Source of the DNA: an uncultured Bryobacteraceae bacterium
GTDB taxonomy: Bacteria > Acidobacteriota > Terriglobia > Bryobacterales > Bryobacteraceae
Length of the DNA stretch: 64,000 nucleotides
Assembly (NCBI GenBank): GCA_938003835.1
Contig: CALKXJ010000014.1
Span: 44,770 to 108,769 of the forward strand
Direction of reading: 5' to 3'
Shown here: piece after piece, positions 26,537 through 35,680 of the stretch
Numbering within the stretch: the stretch's first letter is position 1
Layout of the letters: every line of letters begins with the position of its first letter
Translations under genes and position numbers: made by a program
The notes under the pieces: generated by a model
Database searches by the model: none
What the model saw: only the letters and a program-made list of their open reading frames with translations
Told to the model about the DNA's origin: nothing

Positions 26537-28058
26537 CGACGGCTTCAGGTAGGAACCGGAGCAGGTCTGTGGCGACAAGATACTGCTCGCCGAGGCGAGC
26601 CGCCCCGATCTCGCCGGCCAGCCCGTGCAAGTAGACGGCCGCCAGCACCGCGGCCTCGATCTCGGCGGGAAACTGCGCCACCAGGCCCGCCATCAGACCG
26701 GTCAGGATGTCGCCCGTGCCGCCGCTGGCCAGGGCCGGCGTACCCGTCGGGTTGACCCAGACGCGGCCTTCGGGCGACGCCACGAGCGTCCGCTGCCCTT
26801 TGAGCACCAACCAGAGGTTCCGCGCGGTGGCAAAACTGCGCGCTACACCCACGCGGTCGGCGAGAACCTCTTCATTCGAGAGGCCGGCCAGCCGCGCCAT
26901 CTCGCCCGGATGCGGCGTGAGCACAAGCTGCGGCCGCCCGCGGAAGTCCGCCCCAGCCAGGCAGTTCAGCCCGTCGGCGTCGATCACCATGGGGACGTCG
27001 TATTCGTTGACGACCTTGCGCACAAAGGACGCCGTTTCAAAGTGCGTGCCGATGCCCGGTCCCAGGGCGAAGACGGTTTTCCGGGAAGCGACCGCCTCGA
27101 AGCGGCCGTAATCGAAGGCGCGCATGGAGATCTCGCCGGTGTCGGTCTCCATGAGCGGCTCGTGCATGAGCTCGGCCGCGTGCGCCGCAATCGAGCCGAG
27201 GGCCGAGGCTGCCGAGGCCACCGTCACCAGGCCCGCTCCGGCCCTGAGCGCCGCCATGCCCGCCATGGCCGCCGCCCCCGGCTTTGAGCGCGACCCGCCG
27301 ATCACCAGCACATGGCCGAAGCTGCCCTTGTGCGCGCCGCGCGGCCGCGGGGCGAACAGGTGCCGGAAGCGCTCCGGGCCGCCGAGCGCCAGGTAGATCT
27401 CCGGATCGTCCTCGTAGAGTCCGGGCGGCGAGCCGATCGCGCCGACGCGCAACTCTCCGACATAATCGCAGGCCGGCGGGAGCACCTGGCCCACCTTCGG
27501 CGCCGTGAAGGTGACCGTGTAGTCCGCGCGCACCGCCTCGCCCAGTAACTGGCCCGTATCGCTCGCCAGCCCGGAGGGAATGTCCACCGCCACGACCTTC
27601 GCCTGCGGAAAACCGGTATTGATCTCGCGGATCAGCTCGAGCATCTGGCCGCGCGCCGAGCCAGTGAGGCCGGTGCCGAGCAGCGCGTCCACGACGATGG
27701 TGGCCGCGCGCATCTCGGGCGTGATGGCGTCCAAGACCGGGCAGCCGCAGGCGACGAGCATCCGGTAGTTGGCCTCGGCATCGCCTTTGAGCTCCTCGGC
27801 CCGGCCCGCCAGCACCACCCACAGGGCCTTGGGCCGCAGCCGCGTATGAAGCTGGCGCGCCACCACAAAGCCGTCGCCGCCGTTGTTGCCCTTGCCGCAC
27901 AGCACGAGCACGCGCTGCTCATCGAGCGGCGAGAACTTCTCCACGAGCAGCTCCACCACGCGATGGCCGGCATTCTCCATCAGGATCAACCCGGGGATGC
28001 CGAGCTCCATGGTGCGCTGGTCGACGGCGCGCATCTGAGCGGCGGTGAGAACCTTCAT
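26505..28058 (-). CDS. nnr: Bifunctional NAD(P)H-hydrate epimerase / ADP-dependent dehydratase
   Basis: The 517-residue fusion repairs hydrated NAD(P)H. The N-terminal YjeF_N epimerase (1-215) shows LILMENAGHRVVE and CGKGNNGGDGFVVAR. The C-terminal ribokinase-like dehydratase (225-510) shows VLVIGGSRSKPGAAAMAG, LTPHPGEMARL and GGTGDILTGLMAG. The start at 28058 is fixed by the strong site GGAGGTGA; an upstream in-frame start is not preferred. A GATAAT box at 28103-28108 with a TTGAGG 16 nt upstream is a plausible promoter. It overlaps tsaE. Confidence 0.95.
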   Translation of the reverse strand: MKVLTAAQMRAVDQRTMELGIPGLILMENAGHRVVELLVEKFSPLDEQRVLVLCGKGNNGGDGFVVARQLHTRLRPKALWVVLAGRAEELKGDAEANYRMLVACGCPVLDAITPEMRAATIVVDALLGTGLTGSARGQMLELIREINTGFPQAKVVAVDIPSGLASDTGQLLGEAVRADYTVTFTAPKVGQVLPPACDYVGELRVGAIGSPPGLYEDDPEIYLALGGPERFRHLFAPRPRGAHKGSFGHVLVIGGSRSKPGAAAMAGMAALRAGAGLVTVASAASALGSIAAHAAELMHEPLMETDTGEISMRAFDYGRFEAVASRKTVFALGPGIGTHFETASFVRKVVNEYDVPMVIDADGLNCLAGADFRGRPQLVLTPHPGEMARLAGLSNEEVLADRVGVARSFATARNLWLVLKGQRTLVASPEGRVWVNPTGTPALASGGTGDILTGLMAGLVAQFPAEIEAAVLAAVYLHGLAGEIGAARLGEQYLVATDLLRFLPEAVDACRPHPHRL

Positions 28059-28126
28059 CGCGTCACCTCCGGCGGCCAACACCGCAGCCTGGCCAGATCC
28101 CCATTATCCACGGCCCTCGCCCGCCC

Positions 28127-30064
28127 TCAAACCCGCCTTGCCACCAGCAGCGTCAGATCGTCCTGGAGCTCCGGCGAGCGCGTCCAGGCCTCGACCGCCT
28201 CGACCACTGCCGCCAGGACCCTCTCCGGCGGCCGGTGGGCGTGCCGCAGCAGGAGCTCGATCAGCCGCTGCTCGCCGAACAGTTCGCCGTACTCGTTTTC
28301 CGTCTCGGTGACCCCGTCGGTGTAGCAGACCAGCAGGTCGCCGGGCTCCAGTTCCAGCCGGCTTTCGCTGTAACGGGCCGCCGGGAAGGCCCCCACCACC
28401 ATCCCGTTGACCTCGAGCGTGAGCACCTTGCCCCGGCGCACCACGAGCGGCGGCAGATGGCCCGCGTTGGTGTAGGTGAGCACGCTTCTCGGCTCGTCAT
28501 AGACGCCGAAGTAAAAGGTGGCGTACTTTTCCGGCGCGGTGTCAGCGTACAGTTGCTGGTTGAGCTCGGTCACCACGCGCGAGGTCGACACGACGTCCAC
28601 GTCCCCGGCGGCGCGCTCCAGACACGCCCGCACGTGGGTTCTCAGCGCCGCCTGCAAGGTCGCCATCAGCAGCGCCGCCGAGATGCCCTTGCCGGCCACG
28701 TCGCCGATGGCGAGTACCGCCGAGGAGTCCCCCACCGCCTGGTAGTCGTAGTAGTCGCCCGAGACCATCCGGGCCGGCCTGCACTGCGCGACCAGCTCCA
28801 GGGTGGGCAGCCGCGGCACGCTCCGCGGGTACAGCTGGCGCTGCACCTCGCGCGCGATCTCGAGTTCCGCCTGCATGCGCTCCTTTTCCTTGGCCACCTC
28901 GAGCAGCCGCTCCAGGTTCTCGGTCATCCGGTTGAAGGATTCGCTCACCGTGGCCATCTGGTCCTGGCCGCGCACTTCGATACGGTGAGAAAAGTCGCCG
29001 CGGCGGATGCGCTCGGTTCCCTCATAGAGCGCCTCGAAGGCGCTGGTGATGGTGCGCGTGATCGAGACGCCGATGTAGAGCGAAATGGCCTCGACGGCCA
29101 GGAAAGCGCCCGCGATCAGGTAGAGCCAGTAGAGCAGGTTCGCCCCCTGGGCCTGCGGCCGCGCCACGACGTCGAGCACGGTCGAGGGCCGGAAGCGAAC
29201 GGCCAGCAGACCGCTGGCGTTGCGCCCGGGCGCCTCCCAGACGGCGACCGGAATCGGCACGCCCCAGGTCAAGGCCACATCCAGGCGGTGGCGCGGCGGC
29301 GCAAGCGAGGCCCGGCGCCCCGAGGATCCCTGCCCGCCGCTGTACAGCCGCATGGGAACCGCTTCCTCGCCGATGTCGACGATCACCACTTCGCCGATGC
29401 CCGGCGCCAGAGCCGCGAGGAAGCCGCGCGTGAGCGGCGCCAGCAGTGTGACCTCTCTCTGGCCGTCCGTCGCATGCGCCCACAGATGCAGGTGGCCCTG
29501 GCGCACCACCGCTCCGCGGGTCTCCGCGTGCCTGCCGGGCGGCGTCTCGAGATCCGCGGGCGAACGGAAGACGATCTCGCCTCGCTCGCGCACCAGCACC
29601 TGGAGCTCAGGGCGGCCTTCGCCGAACAGAGTCCGGATTCGCTGCCAGGCTTGCTCGCGCTCGCGCGGCGCGAGTCCGGCAAGGCCCGCCGCGGCGGACT
29701 CGAGCTCCTCGAGGCGCCGCTCGAACTCCGTACTCACCAGGTAGACCGCGATCTGCGCCGTCAGGAAGATCCCGCCCAGATAGGCGAACACCGCAATCAG
29801 CAGCGTGGGGACGACCGCGATGAACAGGTAAGCGACCAGCAGCCGGTTGCGCAATCGCCAGATCGCCCTCCGGATGGCGCGCCGCAGCCACTTGAGCGCC
29901 ACCCAGCCGCCGGTGGCCACCAGAGCCAGGGAGAGAACCAGCCGGGTGACGGCGGCGACTTCGAGCGGCCCCGAAACCGCCCAGGCAGCCAGCGCGACCA
30001 GGAAGGCTTTCTCGGCGCGCCCCAGCCACGGGGCCAGTGCGGGCAGGCGAGGCCGGCGGCCCAT
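28127..30064 (-). CDS. Membrane PP2C-type (SpoIIE/RsbU-like) serine phosphatase with HAMP domain
   Basis: The 645-residue protein has hydrophobic helices near 15-60 and 75-95, a periplasmic sensor region (about 105-300), another membrane helix (about 318-340) and a HAMP linker (VSITRTITSAFEALYEGTER). A coiled stretch is followed by a PP2C/SpoIIE domain (from about 405) with metal-binding signatures SGDYYDYQ and IGDVAGKGISAALLMA and a late CYTDGVTE motif. Such phosphatases act on anti-anti-sigma factors in stress-response partner switching. No partner genes are adjacent. The ATG is one base after the stop of the LOG gene. Confidence 0.9.
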   Translation of the reverse strand: MGRRPRLPALAPWLGRAEKAFLVALAAWAVSGPLEVAAVTRLVLSLALVATGGWVALKWLRRAIRRAIWRLRNRLLVAYLFIAVVPTLLIAVFAYLGGIFLTAQIAVYLVSTEFERRLEELESAAAGLAGLAPREREQAWQRIRTLFGEGRPELQVLVRERGEIVFRSPADLETPPGRHAETRGAVVRQGHLHLWAHATDGQREVTLLAPLTRGFLAALAPGIGEVVIVDIGEEAVPMRLYSGGQGSSGRRASLAPPRHRLDVALTWGVPIPVAVWEAPGRNASGLLAVRFRPSTVLDVVARPQAQGANLLYWLYLIAGAFLAVEAISLYIGVSITRTITSAFEALYEGTERIRRGDFSHRIEVRGQDQMATVSESFNRMTENLERLLEVAKEKERMQAELEIAREVQRQLYPRSVPRLPTLELVAQCRPARMVSGDYYDYQAVGDSSAVLAIGDVAGKGISAALLMATLQAALRTHVRACLERAAGDVDVVSTSRVVTELNQQLYADTAPEKYATFYFGVYDEPRSVLTYTNAGHLPPLVVRRGKVLTLEVNGMVVGAFPAARYSESRLELEPGDLLVCYTDGVTETENEYGELFGEQRLIELLLRHAHRPPERVLAAVVEAVEAWTRSPELQDDLTLLVARRV

Positions 30065-30065
30065 T

Positions 30066-30866
30066 CTAGATACGGGATCTGGCGATGGCCGGCGTCTCCT
30101 CCTCCGGAGCGCCGGGAGCGCCCTTCTCTTCGAGGTAATAGCGCGTCAGCCCGTCTTTGAGAATCCCGAAGGCGGCCTCCGGATCATCGGCCCAGGCAAA
30201 CAGTTGCGTGTCCTCCGGGCTGATCATCCCGTAGCGGACCAGCGCGTCGAAGTTGATGATCTCCTTCCAGAAGGCGCTGCCGTAGAGAAGCAGCACCATC
30301 TTCTTTTCGATCTTGTGCGTCTGCACCAGCGTGAGCAGCTCAAACAGCTCGTCCATGGTGCCGAAGCCGCCGGGGAAGACCACGAGCGCCTTGGCCAGAT
30401 AGGCGAACCAGAACTTCCGCATGAAGAAGTAGCGGAAGTTGAAGCACAGCTCGGGCGTGATGTAAGGATTCGGCGCCTGCTCGAGCGGCAGGCCGATGTT
30501 GAGCCCGATCGTCTTGCTGCCCGCCTCGGCGGCGCCCCGATTGGCCGCCTCCATGATCCCCGGCCCGCCCCCGGTGCAGATGACGAAACGGCGGTTGGAA
30601 TTCACCAGGGACTCCGACCACTCGGCCAGCATGCGCGCCAGTTGTCGCGCCTCGTGATAGTAGCGCGAAAACGGGCCGTCCTCGGTAATGCGCGCCGAGC
30701 CGAAAAACACGATCGTGTCATGGACGCGCTCCCGCTGGAATTCGGCATGCGGGTGGAGGAACTCGGCCAGGATCCGGATCGGCCGGCCCTCACGGCGCTC
30801 GAGAAACGCCAGATTCTTGTATGCCACAGGAGGCGCTTCGACCTTCGGTCGGTTCAGCTCACTCAT
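30066..30866 (-). CDS. LOG family protein (TIGR00730-like, putative cytokinin-riboside phosphoribohydrolase fold)
   Basis: The 266-residue protein shows the LOG/MoCo-carrier fold hallmarks: VFFGSARI, CTGGGPGIMEAANRGA and the active-site motif PGGFGTMDELFE. LOG proteins hydrolyse nucleoside 5'-monophosphates to base and ribose phosphate; the long form here may act on general purine nucleotides. Its ATG overlaps the lpxD stop by 8 nt, and its stop is 1 nt from the PP2C start, so the three genes form one transcription unit. Confidence 0.92.
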   Translation of the reverse strand: MSELNRPKVEAPPVAYKNLAFLERREGRPIRILAEFLHPHAEFQRERVHDTIVFFGSARITEDGPFSRYYHEARQLARMLAEWSESLVNSNRRFVICTGGGPGIMEAANRGAAEAGSKTIGLNIGLPLEQAPNPYITPELCFNFRYFFMRKFWFAYLAKALVVFPGGFGTMDELFELLTLVQTHKIEKKMVLLLYGSAFWKEIINFDALVRYGMISPEDTQLFAWADDPEAAFGILKDGLTRYYLEEKGAPGAPEEETPAIARSRI

Positions 30867-31905
30867 GAGAACTTTCCTCGGATTGGTTCTTTCCTTCTAA
30901 TTGTTCGATGCGCCGCTCGAGTTCTCGCATGCGCTTGAGCATCTCGGGCAGGGAGGGAAACGCGGCGACGGCGCGGCGCCACTGGCGGGCGTCAAAGGCC
31001 GGAGAGCCGGCCACCACGGCGCCCGCCTCGACGTCGCCGCCGATGCCTGCCTGCGCGTAAACCACCGCATCGCGGTGGATCGTCAAGTGGCCCGAGACGC
31101 CCGCCTGCCCGGCCAGCAGGACGTTCTCCTCCAACACCGAGCTGCCCGCCAGGCCCACCTGCGCGCACAGGATGTTGTCTTCTCCCACCACGCAGGCATG
31201 GCCGATCTGCACCAGGTTGTCGATCTTGGCCCCGCGCTTGACTCTCGTTTCGCCCACCGTGGCCCGATCCACCGCGCTCAGGCACTGGATTTCGACGTCA
31301 TCCTCGATGACGGTGATGCCTGACTGCACGATCTTGTAATGCGTGCCGTCGGCGCGCTTGGCGAATCCAAACCCGTCGCCGCCTACCACGGCCCCGTTCT
31401 GGAGCGTGACGCGGTGGCCGATCCGGCAGAACTCGCGCACCACGGCGAAAGAGTGGGCGCAGAAATCGTCGCCGATCTCGGCGCCCTGGTAGATCACCAC
31501 GTGCGGGTAAAGCACGGCGTTGCGGCCCAGGCGGACCTGGTCGCCGATGACCACATAGGCCCCGATCGAGGCGTTCTCGCCGACGCATGCCGAAGGCGAG
31601 ATGACGGCAGTCGGATGGATGCCCGGCGCCGGTCGCGGCGGCTGGTAGAACAGCTCGAGGGCGCGAGCAAAATCCAGGTAGGGATTCTCGGAAACCAACG
31701 AGCGAATCGGGACCTTGGTAACAGGCTCGCTCACCAGAATCGCCGCGGCCCGGCAATGCTTCAGCTTGGGCGCGTACTTCGGATTCGCCAGGAAGGTCAG
31801 TTCGGTAGGGCCGGCCTGTTCGATGCCGGCCACACCGGTGATCTCGACTTCGCCGTCGCCGACGAGCCGGCAGCCCAGCCGCTCTGCGATCTCTCGGAGT
31901 TTCAT
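30859..31905 (-). CDS. lpxD: UDP-3-O-(3-hydroxyacyl)glucosamine N-acyltransferase
   Basis: The 348-residue enzyme adds the second acyl chain in lipid A synthesis. It has an N-terminal uridine-binding domain (LREIAERLGCRLVGDGEVEI), a left-handed beta-helix of hexapeptide repeats (about 100-310) with GGDGFGFAKRADGTHYKI and the catalytic IGHACVVGEDN block, and a C-terminal helix. It shows that the organism makes LPS. It is transcribed first in the lpxD-LOG-PP2C run, and is not in the usual lpx cluster with fabZ and lpxA. It is divergent from the plug-less receptor with a 61-bp gap. Confidence 0.95.
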   Translation of the reverse strand: MKLREIAERLGCRLVGDGEVEITGVAGIEQAGPTELTFLANPKYAPKLKHCRAAAILVSEPVTKVPIRSLVSENPYLDFARALELFYQPPRPAPGIHPTAVISPSACVGENASIGAYVVIGDQVRLGRNAVLYPHVVIYQGAEIGDDFCAHSFAVVREFCRIGHRVTLQNGAVVGGDGFGFAKRADGTHYKIVQSGITVIEDDVEIQCLSAVDRATVGETRVKRGAKIDNLVQIGHACVVGEDNILCAQVGLAGSSVLEENVLLAGQAGVSGHLTIHRDAVVYAQAGIGGDVEAGAVVAGSPAFDARQWRRAVAAFPSLPEMLKRMRELERRIEQLEGKNQSEESSHE

Positions 31906-31954
31906 GCCACGCTGAGGGCACCCCGCATCCGGAAGTGGCCGCTCCCCTTCAGGG

Positions 31955-31960
31955 TACACT
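31955..31960 (+). promoter_or_regulatory. -10 box TACACT, leaderless start of receptor 3
   Basis: TACACT ends 6 nt before the ATG at 31967. The gap (GGGAAC) could at best be a poor Shine-Dalgarno sequence too close to the start. No -35 is visible. Confidence 0.4.
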
Positions 31961-31966
31961 GGGAAC

Positions 31967-34735
31967 ATGAGGTGCGCCAGCATCGCGGCCTTGCTGTGCC
32001 TGGGCTTCGGCGGCGCCCTCGCCGAGCAGGACACTTCGGCGATCGAGAAGGCCGTCGAGGAGTTCAAGCTCCAGACGCGGAACCTCGGCCTGCGCCCCGA
32101 CAGCCCGCGCCAGGCCCGCCGCACCAATGGGCGGCTCACGGCCTACCACGGGCGGCTGTTCTGGAACTTCCGCAACGATGTGCTCGATGCGGTTCCGCAC
32201 GAGGTGACACAGACCGGAGGCAACAAGGGCATCCTGCGGCGCAACCAGTTCGGCTTCAACGTCTCCGGACCGATCGTCATTCCGAAGCTTTACGACGGCG
32301 GCCGCAGCTCCTTTGTTTCGGTCTCCTACGAAGGAGTGCGCGAAACCGTCGGCCGGTCCTACCTGAGGACCATTCCCACCCTGCCCGAGCGCACGGGAGA
32401 CTTCAGCGCGGTGGTGGATAAAGCCGGCGATCTGCTGCCGATCTTCGACCCGGCGAGCACGAGGCCGAATCCCAACTTCAATCCGGCCGCGCGCGTCTCG
32501 GTAGCCAACCTGCAATATCTGCGCGAACCTTTCCCCGGCAATCGCATCCCCGCCTCGCGGCTCGATCCGGTCGCCAGCGCGGCCTTGCGCTACTATCCGG
32601 AACCGAACGCCTCGATCGGCCCGTTCTTTCAGAACAACTACGCCGTCTACGCGCCCGAGATTAACCGCGCCGACGGCATGCGCGCCAAAGTGGAGAACAG
32701 TTTCAGGGAACAACACCGCTTCACGCTCGATCTGGCCTTCTCCAACGGCTTCGCCGCGCCGGCGAAGTTCTTCCCGACCATCGCCAACCCGGGAGGACCG
32801 GACCGGGAGTTCCGCAGCCGCAGCGCCACGCTCGGCCACGTCTACACCATCTCGCGCAACACCATCCACACCCTGCGTTTCCAGGCCCGCACGTGGGGAT
32901 CGGAAAACCTCGGAGCGCTCGACGAGCAGGGCCGGCCGTTCCCCGTTTACCGGTTCTCGCCCTACCTGTCGATGGGCCGCACCTATCCAATCTCGCGCAC
33001 GGCCAACAGCGGTTATGAGATCTCCGACGGTCTTTCGCTCCGGCGCGGCAAGCACAGCCTGCGCCTGAGCAGCGAGTGGAACTGGGACCAGGTGAACTCC
33101 TACTGGCCGCAGTACCCCTCGGGCCGCTTCGAGTTCTCCGAGGGCCTCACCAGCCTGCCGGGCATCGTCAACACCGGTCACGCCTTCGCCGCCTTCCTGC
33201 TCGGCCTGGCGCGCTTTGCCGAAAGCAGCCTGGTGGAGCACCCTTCCTACTTCCGGCGCATGCGAGGCGAGTTTCAGGTACGCGATGAGTGGGAGCTGCG
33301 ACAGGGATTGACGCTCACCACCGGCGTCGGCATGACGATCGCCACCCCGCGGGTGGAAAAGTACGACCGCCAGTCCACGGTCGATCTCGGCGCCATCAAC
33401 CCCGCCAACGGCCGGCCCGGCGCCGTGGTCTTTGCCGCGCGCGGCGGTGAGGGCCGGGCTTTCCAGCCCACCCAGTGGCTGCCCGACCTTTGGGTGTCGG
33501 TCTCCTGGAGCCCGTTTGAAAAGAGCAAGACGGTGCTGCGGGCGAGCTGGCGGCGGCTGTTCTCGCAAATCCCCATGTATGCCGGTCAGTGGGGCACCCA
33601 GGGCTTCAACGGCACGCCGACCTTCATCACCCGAAATGCACAACTCGAGCCGGCCCTGGTGTTGCGCGACGGTTTCCCTCCGCCGGCGCACCCGCTGCCC
33701 GACCTCCGGCCCGATGTCGCCAACGACACCATCGCCGACCTGATGGACCGCTCCGGTCGCGCGCCGCGCTACACCTACGCCAGCCTTTCGCTCGAGCGCG
33801 AGCTTCCGGGGGCCATCGTTGCCGCGGCCGGCTACTCGCAGGCGCGGGCGCGTGAGGTGCTGGTGGGCAACTTCGGAGTCAATTTGAACGCGATTCGTCT
33901 CGAAGCGCTCGTCTTCCGCGACCTGCTCAACGACGAGCAGTTCAACCGCTCGCTTCGCCCCTACCCGCAGTACCAGCGCTTCGACGTCTACAGCACCTAC
34001 CCGGCCGGCCGCTACGCGCGCGACGAGGTCTACTTCCGCCTGGAGAAGCGCACGGCCGCGGGCCTGTCGCTACGAACCACCTATACCCTCGCCAAACAGT
34101 TCGACGACTACTCCGGCCGGGAAGGCCTCCAGGACTACTTCCACCGCCGCAACGAGTGGGCGCTCAATCCCTGGGCCAGCCCGCAGGTGCTCTCGCTCAG
34201 TTACATGTACGAACTGCCCATCGGCCCCAACAAGGAATGGCTCACCGCCACCGACTGGCGGCGGCACCTGACCTCCGGGTGGATGCTGAGCGGCGAAACC
34301 AGCTACGCCTCCGGCGGCCCGATCGTCCTAGTGCCCCTCTATAACAACACGGGCGGTGTCGTCCGCGCGCTTTATGTCGATCCGGTACCCGGCGTCGACC
34401 CGCATGTCGCCGACCCCGGCCCCGAGCGGTGGTTCAACCCGGCGGCCTTCGTCAATCCCCCCGATTTTGCCCTCGGGCGCCTCTCGCGCACTCACCCGAG
34501 CCTGCGCAACCCCGGCAGCCAGAACCACGACCTTTCGGTCACCAAGCGCTTCAGCCTGGCTTCCGATCGCGCCATCGAGTTCATCGGCACGGCATTCAAC
34601 TTTCTCAACCACGCCAACTGGAACCATCCCGATAACGAGATCGGCTCGGCCGAGGCGCCCAACGTCAATGCCGGGCGCATCATCGGCTCGAGCGGCGGCC
34701 GGGTCATCCAGTTGGGTTTGCGATTGACGTTCTAA
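31967..34735 (+). CDS. TonB-receptor-like barrel lacking regulatory domain and most of the plug (receptor 3)
   Basis: The 922-residue product has a clear signal peptide (1-19) and then enters Oar-like homology at the very end of the plug: AVEEFKLQTRNLG corresponds to the block IQEFRVQTNNLG of complete receptors. No CarboxypepD_reg domain and no VINxxTKSGTN plug strand are present. The barrel is otherwise intact, with RRNQFGFNVSGPIVIPKLYDGG, several barrel strands and the terminal LGLRLTF. The divergent lpxD start leaves no room for a missing 5' part. The stop is directly followed by the GTG of the VWA gene (TAAGTG). It could be a decaying copy or a purposeful open barrel. Confidence 0.8.
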   Translation: MRCASIAALLCLGFGGALAEQDTSAIEKAVEEFKLQTRNLGLRPDSPRQARRTNGRLTAYHGRLFWNFRNDVLDAVPHEVTQTGGNKGILRRNQFGFNVSGPIVIPKLYDGGRSSFVSVSYEGVRETVGRSYLRTIPTLPERTGDFSAVVDKAGDLLPIFDPASTRPNPNFNPAARVSVANLQYLREPFPGNRIPASRLDPVASAALRYYPEPNASIGPFFQNNYAVYAPEINRADGMRAKVENSFREQHRFTLDLAFSNGFAAPAKFFPTIANPGGPDREFRSRSATLGHVYTISRNTIHTLRFQARTWGSENLGALDEQGRPFPVYRFSPYLSMGRTYPISRTANSGYEISDGLSLRRGKHSLRLSSEWNWDQVNSYWPQYPSGRFEFSEGLTSLPGIVNTGHAFAAFLLGLARFAESSLVEHPSYFRRMRGEFQVRDEWELRQGLTLTTGVGMTIATPRVEKYDRQSTVDLGAINPANGRPGAVVFAARGGEGRAFQPTQWLPDLWVSVSWSPFEKSKTVLRASWRRLFSQIPMYAGQWGTQGFNGTPTFITRNAQLEPALVLRDGFPPPAHPLPDLRPDVANDTIADLMDRSGRAPRYTYASLSLERELPGAIVAAAGYSQARAREVLVGNFGVNLNAIRLEALVFRDLLNDEQFNRSLRPYPQYQRFDVYSTYPAGRYARDEVYFRLEKRTAAGLSLRTTYTLAKQFDDYSGREGLQDYFHRRNEWALNPWASPQVLSLSYMYELPIGPNKEWLTATDWRRHLTSGWMLSGETSYASGGPIVLVPLYNNTGGVVRALYVDPVPGVDPHVADPGPERWFNPAAFVNPPDFALGRLSRTHPSLRNPGSQNHDLSVTKRFSLASDRAIEFIGTAFNFLNHANWNHPDNEIGSAEAPNVNAGRIIGSSGGRVIQLGLRLTF

Positions 34736-35656
34736 GTGTTGCGGCTGATCGGTCCCCTGCTTCTGCTTGTCGCGCTCGACCTTGCCGGCGCGGCGCGCAG
34801 CGAAGACTTGCTCATTCGGATCCCGCTTTGGAGCGAGGGCGGCGAGCCGATCCATTCCTCTCAACTACGCGTCCAGGTGGACGGACGCCCGGCGCCGATC
34901 CTGCGGCTGCACGGCCCCGAGGATCCGCTCCTGCTGCTCGTCGTGCTCGATCTGGTGGCCGATCTCAACGAGGCCGACCTGGCGCGCGACGCCCTCATCG
35001 CCGCGCTCCGGGAGGCGGGCTCGAACGTCTGGGTCGGCGTGCTCCGGGCGCAGGACGGTCTCCGCGTGCTCCTCGATCCGACGAACGATCGCGACGCCAT
35101 CGCTCAGGCGATCCTCTCGTTTCCGGTGAGCGGCCGCCCCGGATTGCTCGAGACGCTCGAAACCATGAGCCGGCTGGCCGACTCGGTGCTCGAGAAAGCC
35201 CCCGTGCGCATCGCCGTCTACTACATCACCGACTCGAACATCTACAGCTACCGGGAGGACTTCACCAACCCGGTCATCAACTGGAGCGACTCGGGCGACC
35301 TGAGCCGGCGCTTTCCCGAGGGCTTGGTACGCGACCGCATCTCGAAGCTCACCGCCAAGCTGAGCTCGGCGCAGGCGCCGATCTTCATCACGCATGTCGA
35401 ATACCGGACCGATCGGCTCAACGAGGCCTATCAGAACGGTCTGATGCAGATTGCCGCGGTCACCGGCGGTCAGGCCGTCTTCTGCCGGTCGAACGCCGAA
35501 ATCCACCCCGCCATCACCGGCATGGTCAAGACAATCCTTTCCCATTACGGCTTGGATCTGAAGGTGCCGGCCCAGGCCGCCGAAAACGTGGCGATCAAGA
35601 TCGAAAGCCAGAATGGAACTGTGACGCACCGTACGCGGATGCGGATCAAGAAGTAG
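34736..35656 (+). CDS. Exported VWA-domain protein of the acidobacterial type, MIDAS degenerate
   Basis: The 306-residue protein has a signal peptide (1-20) followed by a von Willebrand factor A fold (about 60-290). In the VWA the metal site DxSxS is replaced by DLVAD (VVLDLVADL), so the usual metal-dependent adhesion site is probably lost. Family resemblance is to the VWFA-related domain frequent in Acidobacteria; roles are mostly unknown. The GTG start abuts the receptor 3 stop with no gap, which implies translational coupling. A coiled-coil protein follows 24 bp later. Confidence 0.78.
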   Translation: MLRLIGPLLLLVALDLAGAARSEDLLIRIPLWSEGGEPIHSSQLRVQVDGRPAPILRLHGPEDPLLLLVVLDLVADLNEADLARDALIAALREAGSNVWVGVLRAQDGLRVLLDPTNDRDAIAQAILSFPVSGRPGLLETLETMSRLADSVLEKAPVRIAVYYITDSNIYSYREDFTNPVINWSDSGDLSRRFPEGLVRDRISKLTAKLSSAQAPIFITHVEYRTDRLNEAYQNGLMQIAAVTGGQAVFCRSNAEIHPAITGMVKTILSHYGLDLKVPAQAAENVAIKIESQNGTVTHRTRMRIKK

Positions 35657-35680
35657 ACGTAAAGGAGTGAGGGGGAAGCG

